Positions 10,801 to 18,243 of a stretch of DNA of 64,000 bases are shown here, piece by piece (the stretch's first letter is position 1; every line of letters starts with the position of its first letter). Location of the stretch: the NCBI GenBank assembly GCA_029262855.1, contig JAJCYP010000070.1, positions 1 to 64,000 on the forward strand. The letters are read 5' to 3'. The notes under the pieces are model-generated. The model searched no databases, was not told where the DNA came from, and was given only the letters and a program-made list of their open reading frames with translations. Both the position numbers and the translations under genes were made by a program. The DNA comes from Bacteroidota bacterium. GTDB taxonomy: Bacteria > Bacteroidota > Rhodothermia > Rhodothermales > UBA10348.

Positions 10801-11401
10801 CGCACGCGGCGTGTACCGCTCGATGGACCTGGGCGGAAACTGGCAGGAACTCAACGGAGGACTGTTCCCCTTCCGTGAGGCCCGATCCCTGGCGTTCCAC
10901 CCGGACGCCGAAGGCCCACTCTTCGTGGCAGTCTGGGGTGGTGGCGTGTACAAGCTCAACAACCGCAGGTACAACACGGTCTGGGAGTTCGTCAACCTGG
11001 ACGGAGCCAACGTCACCACCGTGTTCTATGAGCCCTGGTCTGGCAGTCTGGCTGCCGGAACCGACGGCCTCGGGTTGACGCTCATGTCGGTGGGTGCGTA
11101 TGCCACCGATTCGGAGGCCGATCCCATGGACCTGCCCACTACGACGGCGCTCACACAGAACTATCCGAACCCGTTCAATCCGACCACTGCCATTGGCTTC
11201 GATCTACCTGAAGCCTCGCCAGTGCGCCTCACGGTGTACGACATCCTGGGCCGTGAGGTCAAGCTCCTGGCTGACGGCCAAATGACGGCCGGACGACACG
11301 AGGTTCGGTTCGACGCAGCGGGTCTGCCAAGCGGCACGTACCTCTACCGACTGGAGACATCCGCCGGAGCGGTTTCCAAGACGATGAGTCTCCTCAAATA
11401 G
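7838..11401 (+). CDS. Secreted di-haem cytochrome c peroxidase / DUF11 / BNR propeller protein with T9SS sorting domain
   Basis: About 1,187 residues from ATG 7838 (ATG 7847 is an alternative). A signal anchor (about 13-30) is followed by a MauG/CCP-type domain with two c-type haem motifs, CASCH (81-85) and CIDCH (385-389), plus MHNGGFATLRQVVDFF near 507. A DUF11-like domain follows at about 635-750 (VEIQVTNSGPGNAPSV). Sortilin/BNR-like repeats come next, each with an S-x-D-G-G-x-T-W type turn (GIYRSADGGRTW, GRIFRSLNGGETW, GVYRSMDLGGNW). A C-terminal T9SS sorting domain begins near QNYPNPFNPTT (about 1107) and ends in MSLLK. It should be exported and anchored at the cell surface. Reduction of peroxide, or oxidation of a protein or polymer, is inferred from the haem domain. 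A terminator hairpin follows. Confidence 0.92.
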   Translation: MAGMKSSPRARYFNLFALAVLLTTVGWKLSVRSNQLETLKGVQVPLPENLDEFVQDRNAAIQLGKALFWDMQLGSDGIQTCASCHFNAGADNRIKNQMSPAGKDNPDRTFSFGGPNYTLGSFNFPLNKETNEVISSQGVYHAVFLGVTPGAPADSVSAMPDDTFNVNGYNTRAVEPRNTPSTVNAIFNLRQLWDSRANRQFNGRNPFGPRDPNARVWVNNGYNVSAERILIDNASMASVATGPPTDFLEIGSVARTWPFIGKRLLAAKPLVAQEVDPGDSHLAYLRDTYGKGLKGTYADLVRKAFRSKYWGDRPVAWRVDGNNETQEFTQMEDNFSFYAGLSIMMYVSTQVSDESRYDDYVQGNNYALTPKEKEGLELFMGKGRCIDCHAGPDLTDAGVDLHRQAGRDALVNSFRRRDGKVMLHDRGSFNIGVRRYDDDAGQGRNDDFGNNLTFSEQQEGGPRMDVFYVDPSTFDEPMVGRPQAAIEGAFKTPGLRNVELTAPYMHNGGFATLRQVVDFFDRGGDFSEENVEYMHPNVQKLYLNDYEKDALVAFMLTLTDERVRSHKAPFDHPQIFIPVGHTGDHTYVVPDEQGRAETQLAEVPAVGRFGYRTLPNILRPFEQQLGLTHFDGTPGGGDQADLAIFKRFGDARGATVGDAVLVEIQVTNSGPGNAPSVIVTDDLPPSLLFGDDTQVASQGHVFVRDGQVNWEVGELWPGEMAMLSFRATVQYPYYGTITNTAEVKHGSAVVDRFPTNNSSTASFEALIPQQFPAKVQIQAGTFWRDEAGNVHPVVGTYNRGVFRGLPAGQTSVQLWVEANEGLPNPVIVNDAITTQANDIFIATWGYEGIYRSADGGRTWSGMIFEDETGLSSGNLIVYALDEGPDGTLYAAADRGRIFRSLNGGETWHLAGELPGASSDLTYALASHPAKPGFVFAGTFGNGVYATDNYGLTWSRLEGKGLADDGRIQVFDLEFDPATPNKPTLWAATARGVYRSMDLGGNWQELNGGLFPFREARSLAFHPDAEGPLFVAVWGGGVYKLNNRRYNTVWEFVNLDGANVTTVFYEPWSGSLAAGTDGLGLTLMSVGAYATDSEADPMDLPTTTALTQNYPNPFNPTTAIGFDLPEASPVRLTVYDILGREVKLLADGQMTAGRHEVRFDAAGLPSGTYLYRLETSAGAVSKTMSLLK

Positions 11402-11426
11402 TCGCCGCCCCCTTCTTGGCGATTGG

Positions 11427-11467
11427 ACGGCCGTCTCCCGCAAGGGGGGACGGCCGTTCCGCTTTTA
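11427..11467 (+). terminator. Rho-independent terminator after the peroxidase gene
   Basis: The arms at 11427-11439 and 11444-11457 pair almost perfectly (core ACGGCCGT with its complement, one T-G wobble) around a GCAA tetraloop. A T-tract CTTTTAT follows at 11462-11468. It lies 26 bases after the stop codon of the peroxidase-fusion gene. Confidence 0.85.
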
Positions 11468-11559
11468 TAGGGACGTGTTTGGGGCAGACGGAAGAAACCA
11501 TGCCCGTTCCCCTCCCGTTGGGACTGTCTTTCCACTCGCTTCCACTCGCTTCGCCCCGA

Positions 11560-12867
11560 ATGCAGCCTCAGACGCCTCCAACCCTGTCCGCCTTGACCGA
11601 CCGGTACCACACCGTGCGCGCGTTCACCGAGCACCTGTGTGAAACACTGGAGACGGAGGACTTCGTCATTCAGTCCATGACGGACTGCAGTCCCATTCGC
11701 TGGCATCTTGCCCACACCACGTGGTTCTTCGAGACGTTCGTGCTGGGGGAGTTTGATCGGGGGTACAAGCCCCTGAATCCGCAGTACGCCTACCTCTTCA
11801 ACTCCTACTACATCCAGGCCGGCGAGCGATTCGACAGGCCTCGAAGGGGCCTTCTGTCGCGCCCAACAGTGGCCGAGATTCTTGTCTTCCGGGCCCACGT
11901 GGACGGGGCCATGGACCGCTTCTTCTCGACGGCCCCGGACGTGGTCCTGGAGCGGGCCCGCCCGGTTCTGGAAATAGGCCTGAACCACGAGCAGCAGCAT
12001 CAGGAACTGATGTTGACCGACGTCAAGCACATGCTGGCCCAGAACCCACTGAATCCGGTCTTTCGTGAGGTGGACCTCCCGGTCGGGAAGGAGCAGCCAC
12101 TCACATGGGTTCGTTTTGGCGAAGGCATCCGCGAAATTGGACACGGCGGCGATGGCTTCTGCTACGATAATGAAACGCCGCGGCACCGGGTCTTCCTTGA
12201 ACCCTTCGAACTGGCCAACCGGCCCGTCACGAACGCCGAGTTCGCTGCATTCGTGGATGACGGCGGGTACCGGAACCCCCTCCATTGGCTGTCAGAAGGA
12301 TGGAGCAGGGTCGAGAGCGAAGGCTGGACAAGGCCCCTCTACTGGGAACGTCACGACAGCGGGTGGCACTCCTTTACGCTGTCCGGACTTCGGCCCCTCG
12401 ACCCTCACGCTCCCGTTTGTCACCTGAGTTTCTTCGAGGCCGACGCCTACGCCCGGTGGGCGGGGGCCCGGCTGCCCACCGAGTTTGAGTGGGAAGCAGC
12501 GGTGGTTGAGCGCGGGGGCGGCACCGAGGGCCATTTCGTGGACGATGGGTTCTATCACCCTGTGTCGAGCCCGGGTGGGTCGGAGGATCAACGCGCCGGT
12601 GGGGCTTCCATGGCCGAACCCCAACTACGCCAGATGCTCGGCGACCTCTGGGAGTGGACCAGCAGTTCCTATGGCCCGTACCCGGGCTACACGCCGCCTC
12701 CGGGAGCGCTGGGTGAGTACAACGGCAAGTTCATGTGCAATCAGTACGTGCTGCGAGGAGGATCCTGCGCCACCAGCCGTTCACACATTCGGGATACCTA
12801 CCGGAATTTCTTCCCTGCCTACGCGCGGTGGCAGTTCTCCGGGGTCCGTCTGGCCCGGACTGTTTGA
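11560..12867 (+). CDS. egtB: Ergothioneine biosynthesis iron-dependent sulfoxide synthase EgtB
   Basis: 435 residues from ATG 11560; upstream in-frame starts (e.g. 11500) would add a non-conserved tail. EgtB joins trimethylhistidine (hercynine) to a thiol substrate through an O2-dependent non-haem iron centre. The N-terminal DinB-like part shows HLAHTTWFFE (49-58) and NHEQQHQEL (142-150); a histidine from the first motif and the H143-x3-H147 pair are the expected iron ligands. The C-terminal FGE-like part carries FEADAYARWAGARLPTEFEWE and RGGSCATSRSHIR, ending in SGVRLAR. Its stop overlaps the start of egtD (TGATG), so the two are translated together. Whether the thiol is gamma-glutamylcysteine or cysteine cannot be read from the sequence. 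Confidence 0.95.
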   Translation: MQPQTPPTLSALTDRYHTVRAFTEHLCETLETEDFVIQSMTDCSPIRWHLAHTTWFFETFVLGEFDRGYKPLNPQYAYLFNSYYIQAGERFDRPRRGLLSRPTVAEILVFRAHVDGAMDRFFSTAPDVVLERARPVLEIGLNHEQQHQELMLTDVKHMLAQNPLNPVFREVDLPVGKEQPLTWVRFGEGIREIGHGGDGFCYDNETPRHRVFLEPFELANRPVTNAEFAAFVDDGGYRNPLHWLSEGWSRVESEGWTRPLYWERHDSGWHSFTLSGLRPLDPHAPVCHLSFFEADAYARWAGARLPTEFEWEAAVVERGGGTEGHFVDDGFYHPVSSPGGSEDQRAGGASMAEPQLRQMLGDLWEWTSSSYGPYPGYTPPPGALGEYNGKFMCNQYVLRGGSCATSRSHIRDTYRNFFPAYARWQFSGVRLARTV

Positions 12868-13862
12868 TGGTGAGTCGCCAGGCCGAGGTCCCGCTTTTCA
12901 TTGATGCAGGACTTCCAACCGGATCCATTCGCGATGACGTGATGGCCGGCCTTTCCCGGAGCCCCAGAAGTCTCCCGCCAAAGCTCTTCTACGACGAGGA
13001 GGGATCCCGCCTCTTCGATGCCATTTGCGAACTGGACGAGTACTACCCCACCCGGACCGAGATCGGCATCATGCGGACCCGTCTCGACGAGATTGTCGAG
13101 GCCGTGGGCGCGGGCGCTCTTCTGGTGGAATACGGCAGCGGATCGAGCGTCAAGACGGAGATCCTCCTCGAGCGTCTGGATCAGCTGGCTGGCTACGTGC
13201 CTATCGACATTTCCCGCGAGCATCTGCTGGCGAGCGCAAGCCGGATCGCCCGTAGACACCCCAACCTCGCCATCTACCCCGTCGCGGCAGACTACACCAC
13301 GATGATTCCAGGCCTGGCTGATCTGACGGCCAAGCACCGAGCTGTAGTCTACTTCCCTGGCTCAACCATCGGAAACTTCCAGCCCTCCGAAGCCGAGGCG
13401 TTCCTCACGCGGGCCGCGAAGTTGGTAGGGCCGGGCGGTGGAATGCTGATCGGCGTGGATCTGAGAAAGGACGCGTCGGTGCTCGAAGCGGCCTATGACG
13501 ACGCTCTCGGGGTTACGGCCGCCTTCAACCTGAACATACTTCGCCACATCAATCGCGAGGCCGGCGCAGACTTTGATCTGGGTGCATTCCGCCATCGAGC
13601 GGTCTGGAACGGCGAGGCCAGCCGAATCGAAATGCACCTCGTGTCACGGTTCGATCAGGAAGTTCGCATTGGCGATGCCGTGATCCCACTGACCAGCGGA
13701 GAATCGATTGTGACGGAGCACTCCTACAAATACACGCTGCCAGGATTCGCAGAAATGGCAACACGCGCGGGCTTCAATACCGCGCAGACGTGGACCGATT
13801 CGGGAGACCTGTTCTCCCTGCACTATCTGGTGGCCCGGGCTGGTGGGGCGGGGAAAGAATAA
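12867..13862 (+). CDS. egtD: L-histidine N-alpha-methyltransferase EgtD
   Basis: 331 residues. The start ATG at 12867 overlaps the egtB stop by one base; the frame is open upstream but that part is inside egtB. EgtD trimethylates histidine to hercynine using SAM and provides the substrate of EgtB. Recognisable features are PPKLFYDEEGSRLFDAICELDEYYPTR in the first quarter, the SAM loop VEYGSGSSVKTE, VYFPGSTIGNF, GVDLRKDASVLEAAYDD and the C-terminal HSYKYTL. Together with egtB it gives a two-gene ergothioneine pathway. No egtC amidohydrolase or egtE lyase is in the window; in many bacteria the lyase step is encoded elsewhere. Confidence 0.95.
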   Translation: MVSRQAEVPLFIDAGLPTGSIRDDVMAGLSRSPRSLPPKLFYDEEGSRLFDAICELDEYYPTRTEIGIMRTRLDEIVEAVGAGALLVEYGSGSSVKTEILLERLDQLAGYVPIDISREHLLASASRIARRHPNLAIYPVAADYTTMIPGLADLTAKHRAVVYFPGSTIGNFQPSEAEAFLTRAAKLVGPGGGMLIGVDLRKDASVLEAAYDDALGVTAAFNLNILRHINREAGADFDLGAFRHRAVWNGEASRIEMHLVSRFDQEVRIGDAVIPLTSGESIVTEHSYKYTLPGFAEMATRAGFNTAQTWTDSGDLFSLHYLVARAGGAGKE

Positions 13863-13886
13863 CTCCCTGATTTCGCCGGTTCGCAG

Positions 13887-13991
13887 TCAGCTTCTGGGGC
13901 GGATGGTGTAGTTGCGTTGCGGTCGTGTCTGGTGGCATTCGAGGGCGAGCGTGGCGAAGTCCGGGTCGGATATTTCAGGCTCGAAAGCCAT
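13887..13991 (-). other. Possible 34-residue ORF in the gap after egtD
   Basis: In the 177-bp stretch between egtD and the endonuclease I gene, a small minus-strand frame starts at ATG 13991 and stops at 13887-13889, directly downstream of the endonuclease gene on that strand. It would encode 34 residues (MAFEPEISDPDF at the start) with no signal or membrane segment. There is no Shine-Dalgarno sequence and an in-frame stop lies 12 codons upstream. It may be non-coding remnant DNA; nothing else is visible in this gap. Confidence 0.2.
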
Positions 13992-14039
13992 TGTGAAAGA
14001 GATGTCAATGGTTGCCCGTTTTTAGGTGAGGCCCAGCCC

Positions 14040-15365
14040 CTACCGCACGACGACCACCGGCTTGATGGACCTTGCACCCTCTGTCTCAAGGACTGCGAAG
14101 TACAGACCTGGGCTAAGACCGCCGACATCAATCAGGGTGCTTCCGAAATGTGTCGCTGTCCTCACCCTGCGACCGAGGTGGTCGTACAAGACGAGGATAC
14201 CTCCTGGGGATCGGTGCACCGATGAATCGACCTGGAGAACAGTCGCCGCAGGATTCGGGTAAACGCTAAACCCGGCGAGTTCGGGATCGTCCTCGTTGGA
14301 CAAATCGGGCAAGCCGAAAACTTGCAGGTGGAGATTCGGATCGAGTAGAAAGGGATTGACATTCCCTTGCCAGGCCTGAATTCTGAGGGCACGGCGGTAC
14401 TCGGCCATGCTGGGCGGATCGATATAGGTCCAGGGCTGAATCGAGGCAGTTTGCAAGAAATGAGCGTTTCCGGTTGGATCATCTGCATACATTAGAGTAG
14501 CGTACTGGACTGCCCGAGCAACGTCCCCCAAAACAAGATCTCTCGGAGTCCACCTACCCGGTGTGGACCTTGAATAGGTTCCCCGGGCCTCCGGTGGAGG
14601 CGTCTGAAGGACCTCCTGAGACCTGTACCAGAACTCCACTTCTCCATCGGATATAGTCGCAAACCTCTTGTCGAGGCGTGCACTATTGGCAGTTTCTGTG
14701 ACCGGCGCCAGATTATACAGGTCTCTACCCAGAGGCGAATCCAAACCGAGCATCGACTCGGGCCACAGGTGCTCAACCGCAAGCCCAGAATCGGCCATGA
14801 CCGTACTTGGATCACCATCTGCTAGCTTCGCCGTGTGTCCGGTATAGAGTCCTTCCACGAGTCTATCATCGCCGACAAACAGAACGAAGAGCGAATCCTC
14901 TACTTGGTCGCGAGTCAAAGTCAGCGATGGACCGTAGTTTTGGCGGAGTGCTCCGATTAAGTCCGGATCGTCCCGGAAGAGCGTTCCAAGGGCTACAACG
15001 ATCAAATCGCTGACCGTGCCCGTTCCTGCCCCCTCAGGCTTAAAGGCAAAGCGGCCTATCTGCGGCTCGCCCGGGGTCCAGGTGTACTCGCCGCGGAACT
15101 CGTTAAAGGTAGCCCCCGGTGGCATCTCCACGACTTCGGCTGGCACACCCACGCCGGCCGAGTTCTTGGCCGAGACTATGAACGCAATCCTCTCCCCCGC
15201 CCATATGGTCGTATCTGCGATCGAATAGTCAACCGACTGCGCATGAACCCAGTTTGGGGAAGAGACCAGTAGCATGAAACACCATGCCACCGGAGCGGCG
15301 CCACCGTGGGACGCCGCTCCATAGATGAGTCTTTGGAGCGCTCGCAGTAAGCGGGGATAAGTCAC
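14040..15365 (-). CDS. Secreted endonuclease I family nuclease with T9SS sorting domain
   Basis: 441 residues from a GTG at 15365 whose GTGA overlaps the stop of the remnant gene upstream. After an N-terminal signal region (cleavage near VHAQ, 40-43) comes an Ig-like region with YTWTPGEPQIGRFAF, then an endonuclease I (EndA/NucM/Bsn) domain: VEHLWPESM, RDLYNLAPVTETANSARLDK and VLGDVARAVQYATLMY correspond to the family's EH-W, DL-NL-P-N-R and RGD-AR segments. The C-terminal sorting domain begins FSVYPNPAATVLQV. It should be a cell-surface or secreted nuclease that degrades extracellular DNA or RNA. The DNA here looks more AT-rich than its neighbours, suggesting transfer. Confidence 0.82.
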   Translation of the reverse strand: MTYPRLLRALQRLIYGAASHGGAAPVAWCFMLLVSSPNWVHAQSVDYSIADTTIWAGERIAFIVSAKNSAGVGVPAEVVEMPPGATFNEFRGEYTWTPGEPQIGRFAFKPEGAGTGTVSDLIVVALGTLFRDDPDLIGALRQNYGPSLTLTRDQVEDSLFVLFVGDDRLVEGLYTGHTAKLADGDPSTVMADSGLAVEHLWPESMLGLDSPLGRDLYNLAPVTETANSARLDKRFATISDGEVEFWYRSQEVLQTPPPEARGTYSRSTPGRWTPRDLVLGDVARAVQYATLMYADDPTGNAHFLQTASIQPWTYIDPPSMAEYRRALRIQAWQGNVNPFLLDPNLHLQVFGLPDLSNEDDPELAGFSVYPNPAATVLQVDSSVHRSPGGILVLYDHLGRRVRTATHFGSTLIDVGGLSPGLYFAVLETEGARSIKPVVVVR

Positions 15366-16060
15366 TTTAGCAAGAGGACGGTTTGACTGTGAGTTGAAGA
15401 AGGCGTCGCTAGGACCACCTGATAGACACCGCTCGGGAGATGACCTCCGTCGAAAACGGCCTCGTGACGGCCTTCGTTCTGGACACCGCTTACAAGCTCG
15501 GCCACGAGTCTACCAAGCAGGTTGTATACACTGAGACGGACCTCCGAGGTCTCCTTCAGCGAATACCGAACTACCGTGGAAGGGTTGAAAGGGTTCGGAT
15601 ACGAGCCTACAAGTTCCGTTTCAGTCGGAGTGATCGATAGTGTCGGCGCACCGTCAGTAAATGGTGTCGCCAGTTTGGGTGGCGCTACCGCAACCCGAGG
15701 TGCCATACAGGGATCGTATCCCCTTATAGGCGAATAGCCATCAAGTGTTGTTTCGTTGGCATAAACCTTGATTCTATACTCATGGTTGTTTTCGCCAGCC
15801 TTGCAGATTACGTCATAGTTTGTATAGGTCGTAGTCCCGGCGGACAGTTCGTCCATCGTCGACCACGATCCGCCATTCACTCGATGCTCCACATCGTATC
15901 CCTCCTCGAGATAGGACAGGTCGTTCCAGTCCAAATCGATGTCATAACCACCGGCCGGAGTAATGGTCAAAAACGAAGGCTCGTGCGGAGGCAGGATATC
16001 ACGCTCTGTAAAGCGGTCCTCGATTTCCTGTGGGCTAGGGCCGATTGAGAACGGCCATGG
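15362..16060 (-). pseudogene. 5'-truncated FnIII-like / T9SS sorting-domain gene remnant
   Basis: The open frame runs from 16060 (just after an in-frame stop at 16061-16063) to TGA 15362. It encodes the end of a secreted protein: PPHEPSFLTITPAGGYDIDLDW begins an FnIII-like domain (near 15990), followed by a linker and a T9SS sorting domain with GSYPNPFNPSTVVRYSL and a terminal TVLLLK. No ATG or signal peptide can be found at the 5' end (a TTG at 15970 lies inside the FnIII domain), and the first 26 bases overlap the 3' end of the thioesterase gene. A T9SS cargo without a signal peptide cannot be exported, so this is most likely the tail of a gene cut off by a rearrangement or insertion. Confidence 0.65.
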
Positions 16061-16520
16061 TCAGCCGCCCGGCGCTCACGAGGCGCCCTCGCTCGTCGTG
16101 GACCAGGGTCTCCCAGACCTGCGTGGAACGGCCGAGGTGCAGGGGTCTTGCGGTGGCCGTCACGACGCCGCTCTTGACCGAGCGGATGTGATTCGCGTTG
16201 ATGTCGAGGCCGACGCAGTACTGCTTCCGACTGTCGACGCAGTAGTTGGCCGCAATGGAGCCCACTGTCTCGGCCAACGCCAGCGTCGCACCGCCGTGCA
16301 AAATCCCGACCGGCTGCCGCGTCGTGTCATCCACCGGCATGGTGGCCTTCATGAAATCAGCGCCGATCTCGGACACCCTGATGCCAAGATGACTCACCAT
16401 CGTGCCATTGCCGCGGGCATTCGCGTCTTCCAACCGCGGCGTCGCGAACCAGATGGCGGTCTTTTCCTGAGGCGTGGACGGTTCAGGCGTGGGAGCTTCG
16501 GGCGGGGAAGTCTCAGGCAT
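16035..16520 (-). CDS. Hotdog-fold acyl-CoA thioesterase (PaaI/MenI-like)
   Basis: 161 residues. The core shows GNGTMVSHLGIRVSEIG and PVGILHGGATLALAETVGS, the HGG-x6-AET signature of the YdiI/MenI/PaaI thioesterases, in which the glutamate is catalytic. These hydrolyse aryl- or acyl-CoA esters in the cytosol. The first about 25 residues are Pro/Glu-rich and probably disordered. The start overlaps the end of the acyl-CoA ligase gene by 8 bases, so it is the third gene of a carboxylase-ligase-thioesterase operon. Menaquinone biosynthesis (DHNA-CoA hydrolysis) is possible, but no men genes are nearby. Confidence 0.87.
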   Translation of the reverse strand: MPETSPPEAPTPEPSTPQEKTAIWFATPRLEDANARGNGTMVSHLGIRVSEIGADFMKATMPVDDTTRQPVGILHGGATLALAETVGSIAANYCVDSRKQYCVGLDINANHIRSVKSGVVTATARPLHLGRSTQVWETLVHDERGRLVSAGRLTMAVLNRP

Positions 16521-18243
16521 ACAGCGCCTCGATTTCCTTCTGGTATTTGTCGGCGATCACCGACCGCTTCAATTTGAGTGTCGGAGTGAGCTCGCCCCCC
16601 TCCACGGTCATGGGCTCTGGCAGCACAGCGATCTTCTTGATCTGCTCCACCTTGGACAGGCTCTGGTTCAGGCGCTCGACATGCTCCCACACCTGGGCCT
16701 TGGCCAGATCATCTGGGATCCCGGCGTCGGGATCCACGCAAACCAGGACACTGAGAAAGCGACGTCGATCGCCGATCACCACAGCCTCCATCACCAGAGA
16801 GTGGGTCTTGAGGGCCTCCTCGATATTTCGGGGACTGATGTTCTTCCCGCCGGCCGTAATGATGATCTCCTTCTTGCGTCCGGTGACGAACAGGTAGCCG
16901 TCTTCGTCGAGGAATCCGAGGTCTCCGGTGTACAACCAGCCATCCTTGAGCACTTCGGCCGTCCCCTCGGGGTCCTTGAAATAGCCCTGAAAGACAGCCT
17001 CGCTGCGCATCAGGATCTCACCGTCGTCCTCAATCTTGAGTTCGACTCCGTCGAAGGGTTGCCCGGCGCTGCCCCACCGGCTGGCGAGAGCCCGATTGAG
17101 CGTGGTCGGGCCTGACCCCTCCGTTTGGCCATAGACTTCCCGAAGCGGGAGGTCCAGCGCGGCCAGGTCATACAGGATGTCCGCCGCGATGGGGGCAGCA
17201 CCGGTCAGGAGTACCTGGGCTCGTGAAAACCCGAGGACAGCCCGGATTCGGCCGAAAAGTAGCTTGTAGGCCACCTTGTATTTGAATCGAAGCGCGGCCG
17301 AGGGCAACTCCCCGTTCGAACGCGCACGATGATAGGCCAGGCCAACCTGCCGCGACCATTCTGCTACCCGGGCCTTCGTACCCGTGGCCTCGGCCAGCTT
17401 GGCCGTCAGTCCTGCGTGGATCTTTTCCCAGACACGGGGCACACCCAGGAACACATCCGGCTGCACTTCGACCAGATTCGAGGCCATCCGCTCAATGGAC
17501 TCGGCGTAGTAAATGGCTACTCCAAACGCGGCGGGTCCGAGCAGCGTCAACGCGCGCTCGGCGGCATGCGCCATCGGCAGGTACGAGAGCATCCGCGAGT
17601 CATCGGTGATTACGTCCGGCAGCAATTCGCGTCCCATTCGGGTAGCCGCGGCCAGGTTTCCATGCGACAGCATGGATCCCTTGGGTGGCCCCGTGGTGCC
17701 CGAGGTATAGATCAGGGTTCCGAGATCCCCGGGCTTGATCGCGTCGAGCCGGGACTGCAACACGCCATCGTCCACCTCGGCGCCCAGTGCCAAGAGCTGC
17801 GACCAGGAGATCGTATCTGGAGGCACATCGTCGGTATCCATGACCACGATATGCTCAAGCTTCGGCAGTTCGCTGCGGACGCTCCGGACGCGATCCAGAA
17901 TTTTCCCCGATTCCACCACCGCGATGCGCGCTTCCGAGTGGCCCAGGATGTAGCTGGTCTGCTTGGCCGAGCAGGAGGAATACACGCCTACCGGTACTCC
18001 GTGGGCGGACATCGCCGCCAGATCGGACATGGTCCACTGGGGACGATTGAATCCCATGATGCCGACGCACTCGCCGTCCTTCAGGCCAAGGCTGATGAAG
18101 CCGCGCGCCGCCAGGCGAACGTCCCCGACATAGTCAGACCACGTCGATTTCTTCCACTCCCCATCCTGCCTGACCGCATACGCGGTGCCGCCCGGCTTCC
18201 GCTCGGACCAGGACATGAACTGGCGGGGAATGGAATCTGTCAT
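16513..18243 (-). CDS. Long-chain acyl-CoA ligase (AMP-forming), first copy
   Basis: 576 residues, ATG 18243, overlapping the preceding carboxylase stop as ATGA. It activates fatty acids to acyl-CoA through an acyl-adenylate. Motifs seen: the P-loop TLIYTSGTTGPPKGSMLSH, REVYGQTEGSGPTTLN, the hinge region LYTGDLGFLDEDGYLFVTGRKKEIIITAGGKN and the late Lys region LTPTLKLKRSVI. The type resembles FadD15/bubblegum-like ligases. It differs from the second ligase in the window (28988-30871) but has the same domain order. The operon context (acyl-CoA carboxylase, thioesterase) suggests activation of branched or unusual acids for catabolism. Confidence 0.92.
   Translation of the reverse strand: MTDSIPRQFMSWSERKPGGTAYAVRQDGEWKKSTWSDYVGDVRLAARGFISLGLKDGECVGIMGFNRPQWTMSDLAAMSAHGVPVGVYSSCSAKQTSYILGHSEARIAVVESGKILDRVRSVRSELPKLEHIVVMDTDDVPPDTISWSQLLALGAEVDDGVLQSRLDAIKPGDLGTLIYTSGTTGPPKGSMLSHGNLAAATRMGRELLPDVITDDSRMLSYLPMAHAAERALTLLGPAAFGVAIYYAESIERMASNLVEVQPDVFLGVPRVWEKIHAGLTAKLAEATGTKARVAEWSRQVGLAYHRARSNGELPSAALRFKYKVAYKLLFGRIRAVLGFSRAQVLLTGAAPIAADILYDLAALDLPLREVYGQTEGSGPTTLNRALASRWGSAGQPFDGVELKIEDDGEILMRSEAVFQGYFKDPEGTAEVLKDGWLYTGDLGFLDEDGYLFVTGRKKEIIITAGGKNISPRNIEEALKTHSLVMEAVVIGDRRRFLSVLVCVDPDAGIPDDLAKAQVWEHVERLNQSLSKVEQIKKIAVLPEPMTVEGGELTPTLKLKRSVIADKYQKEIEALYA

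Noticed and set aside
15362-15970. Complete 202-residue gene starting at the TTG at 15970
   Set aside because: The TTG lies inside the FnIII-like domain and the protein would lack a signal peptide although it has a T9SS tail; a truncated remnant explains it better.
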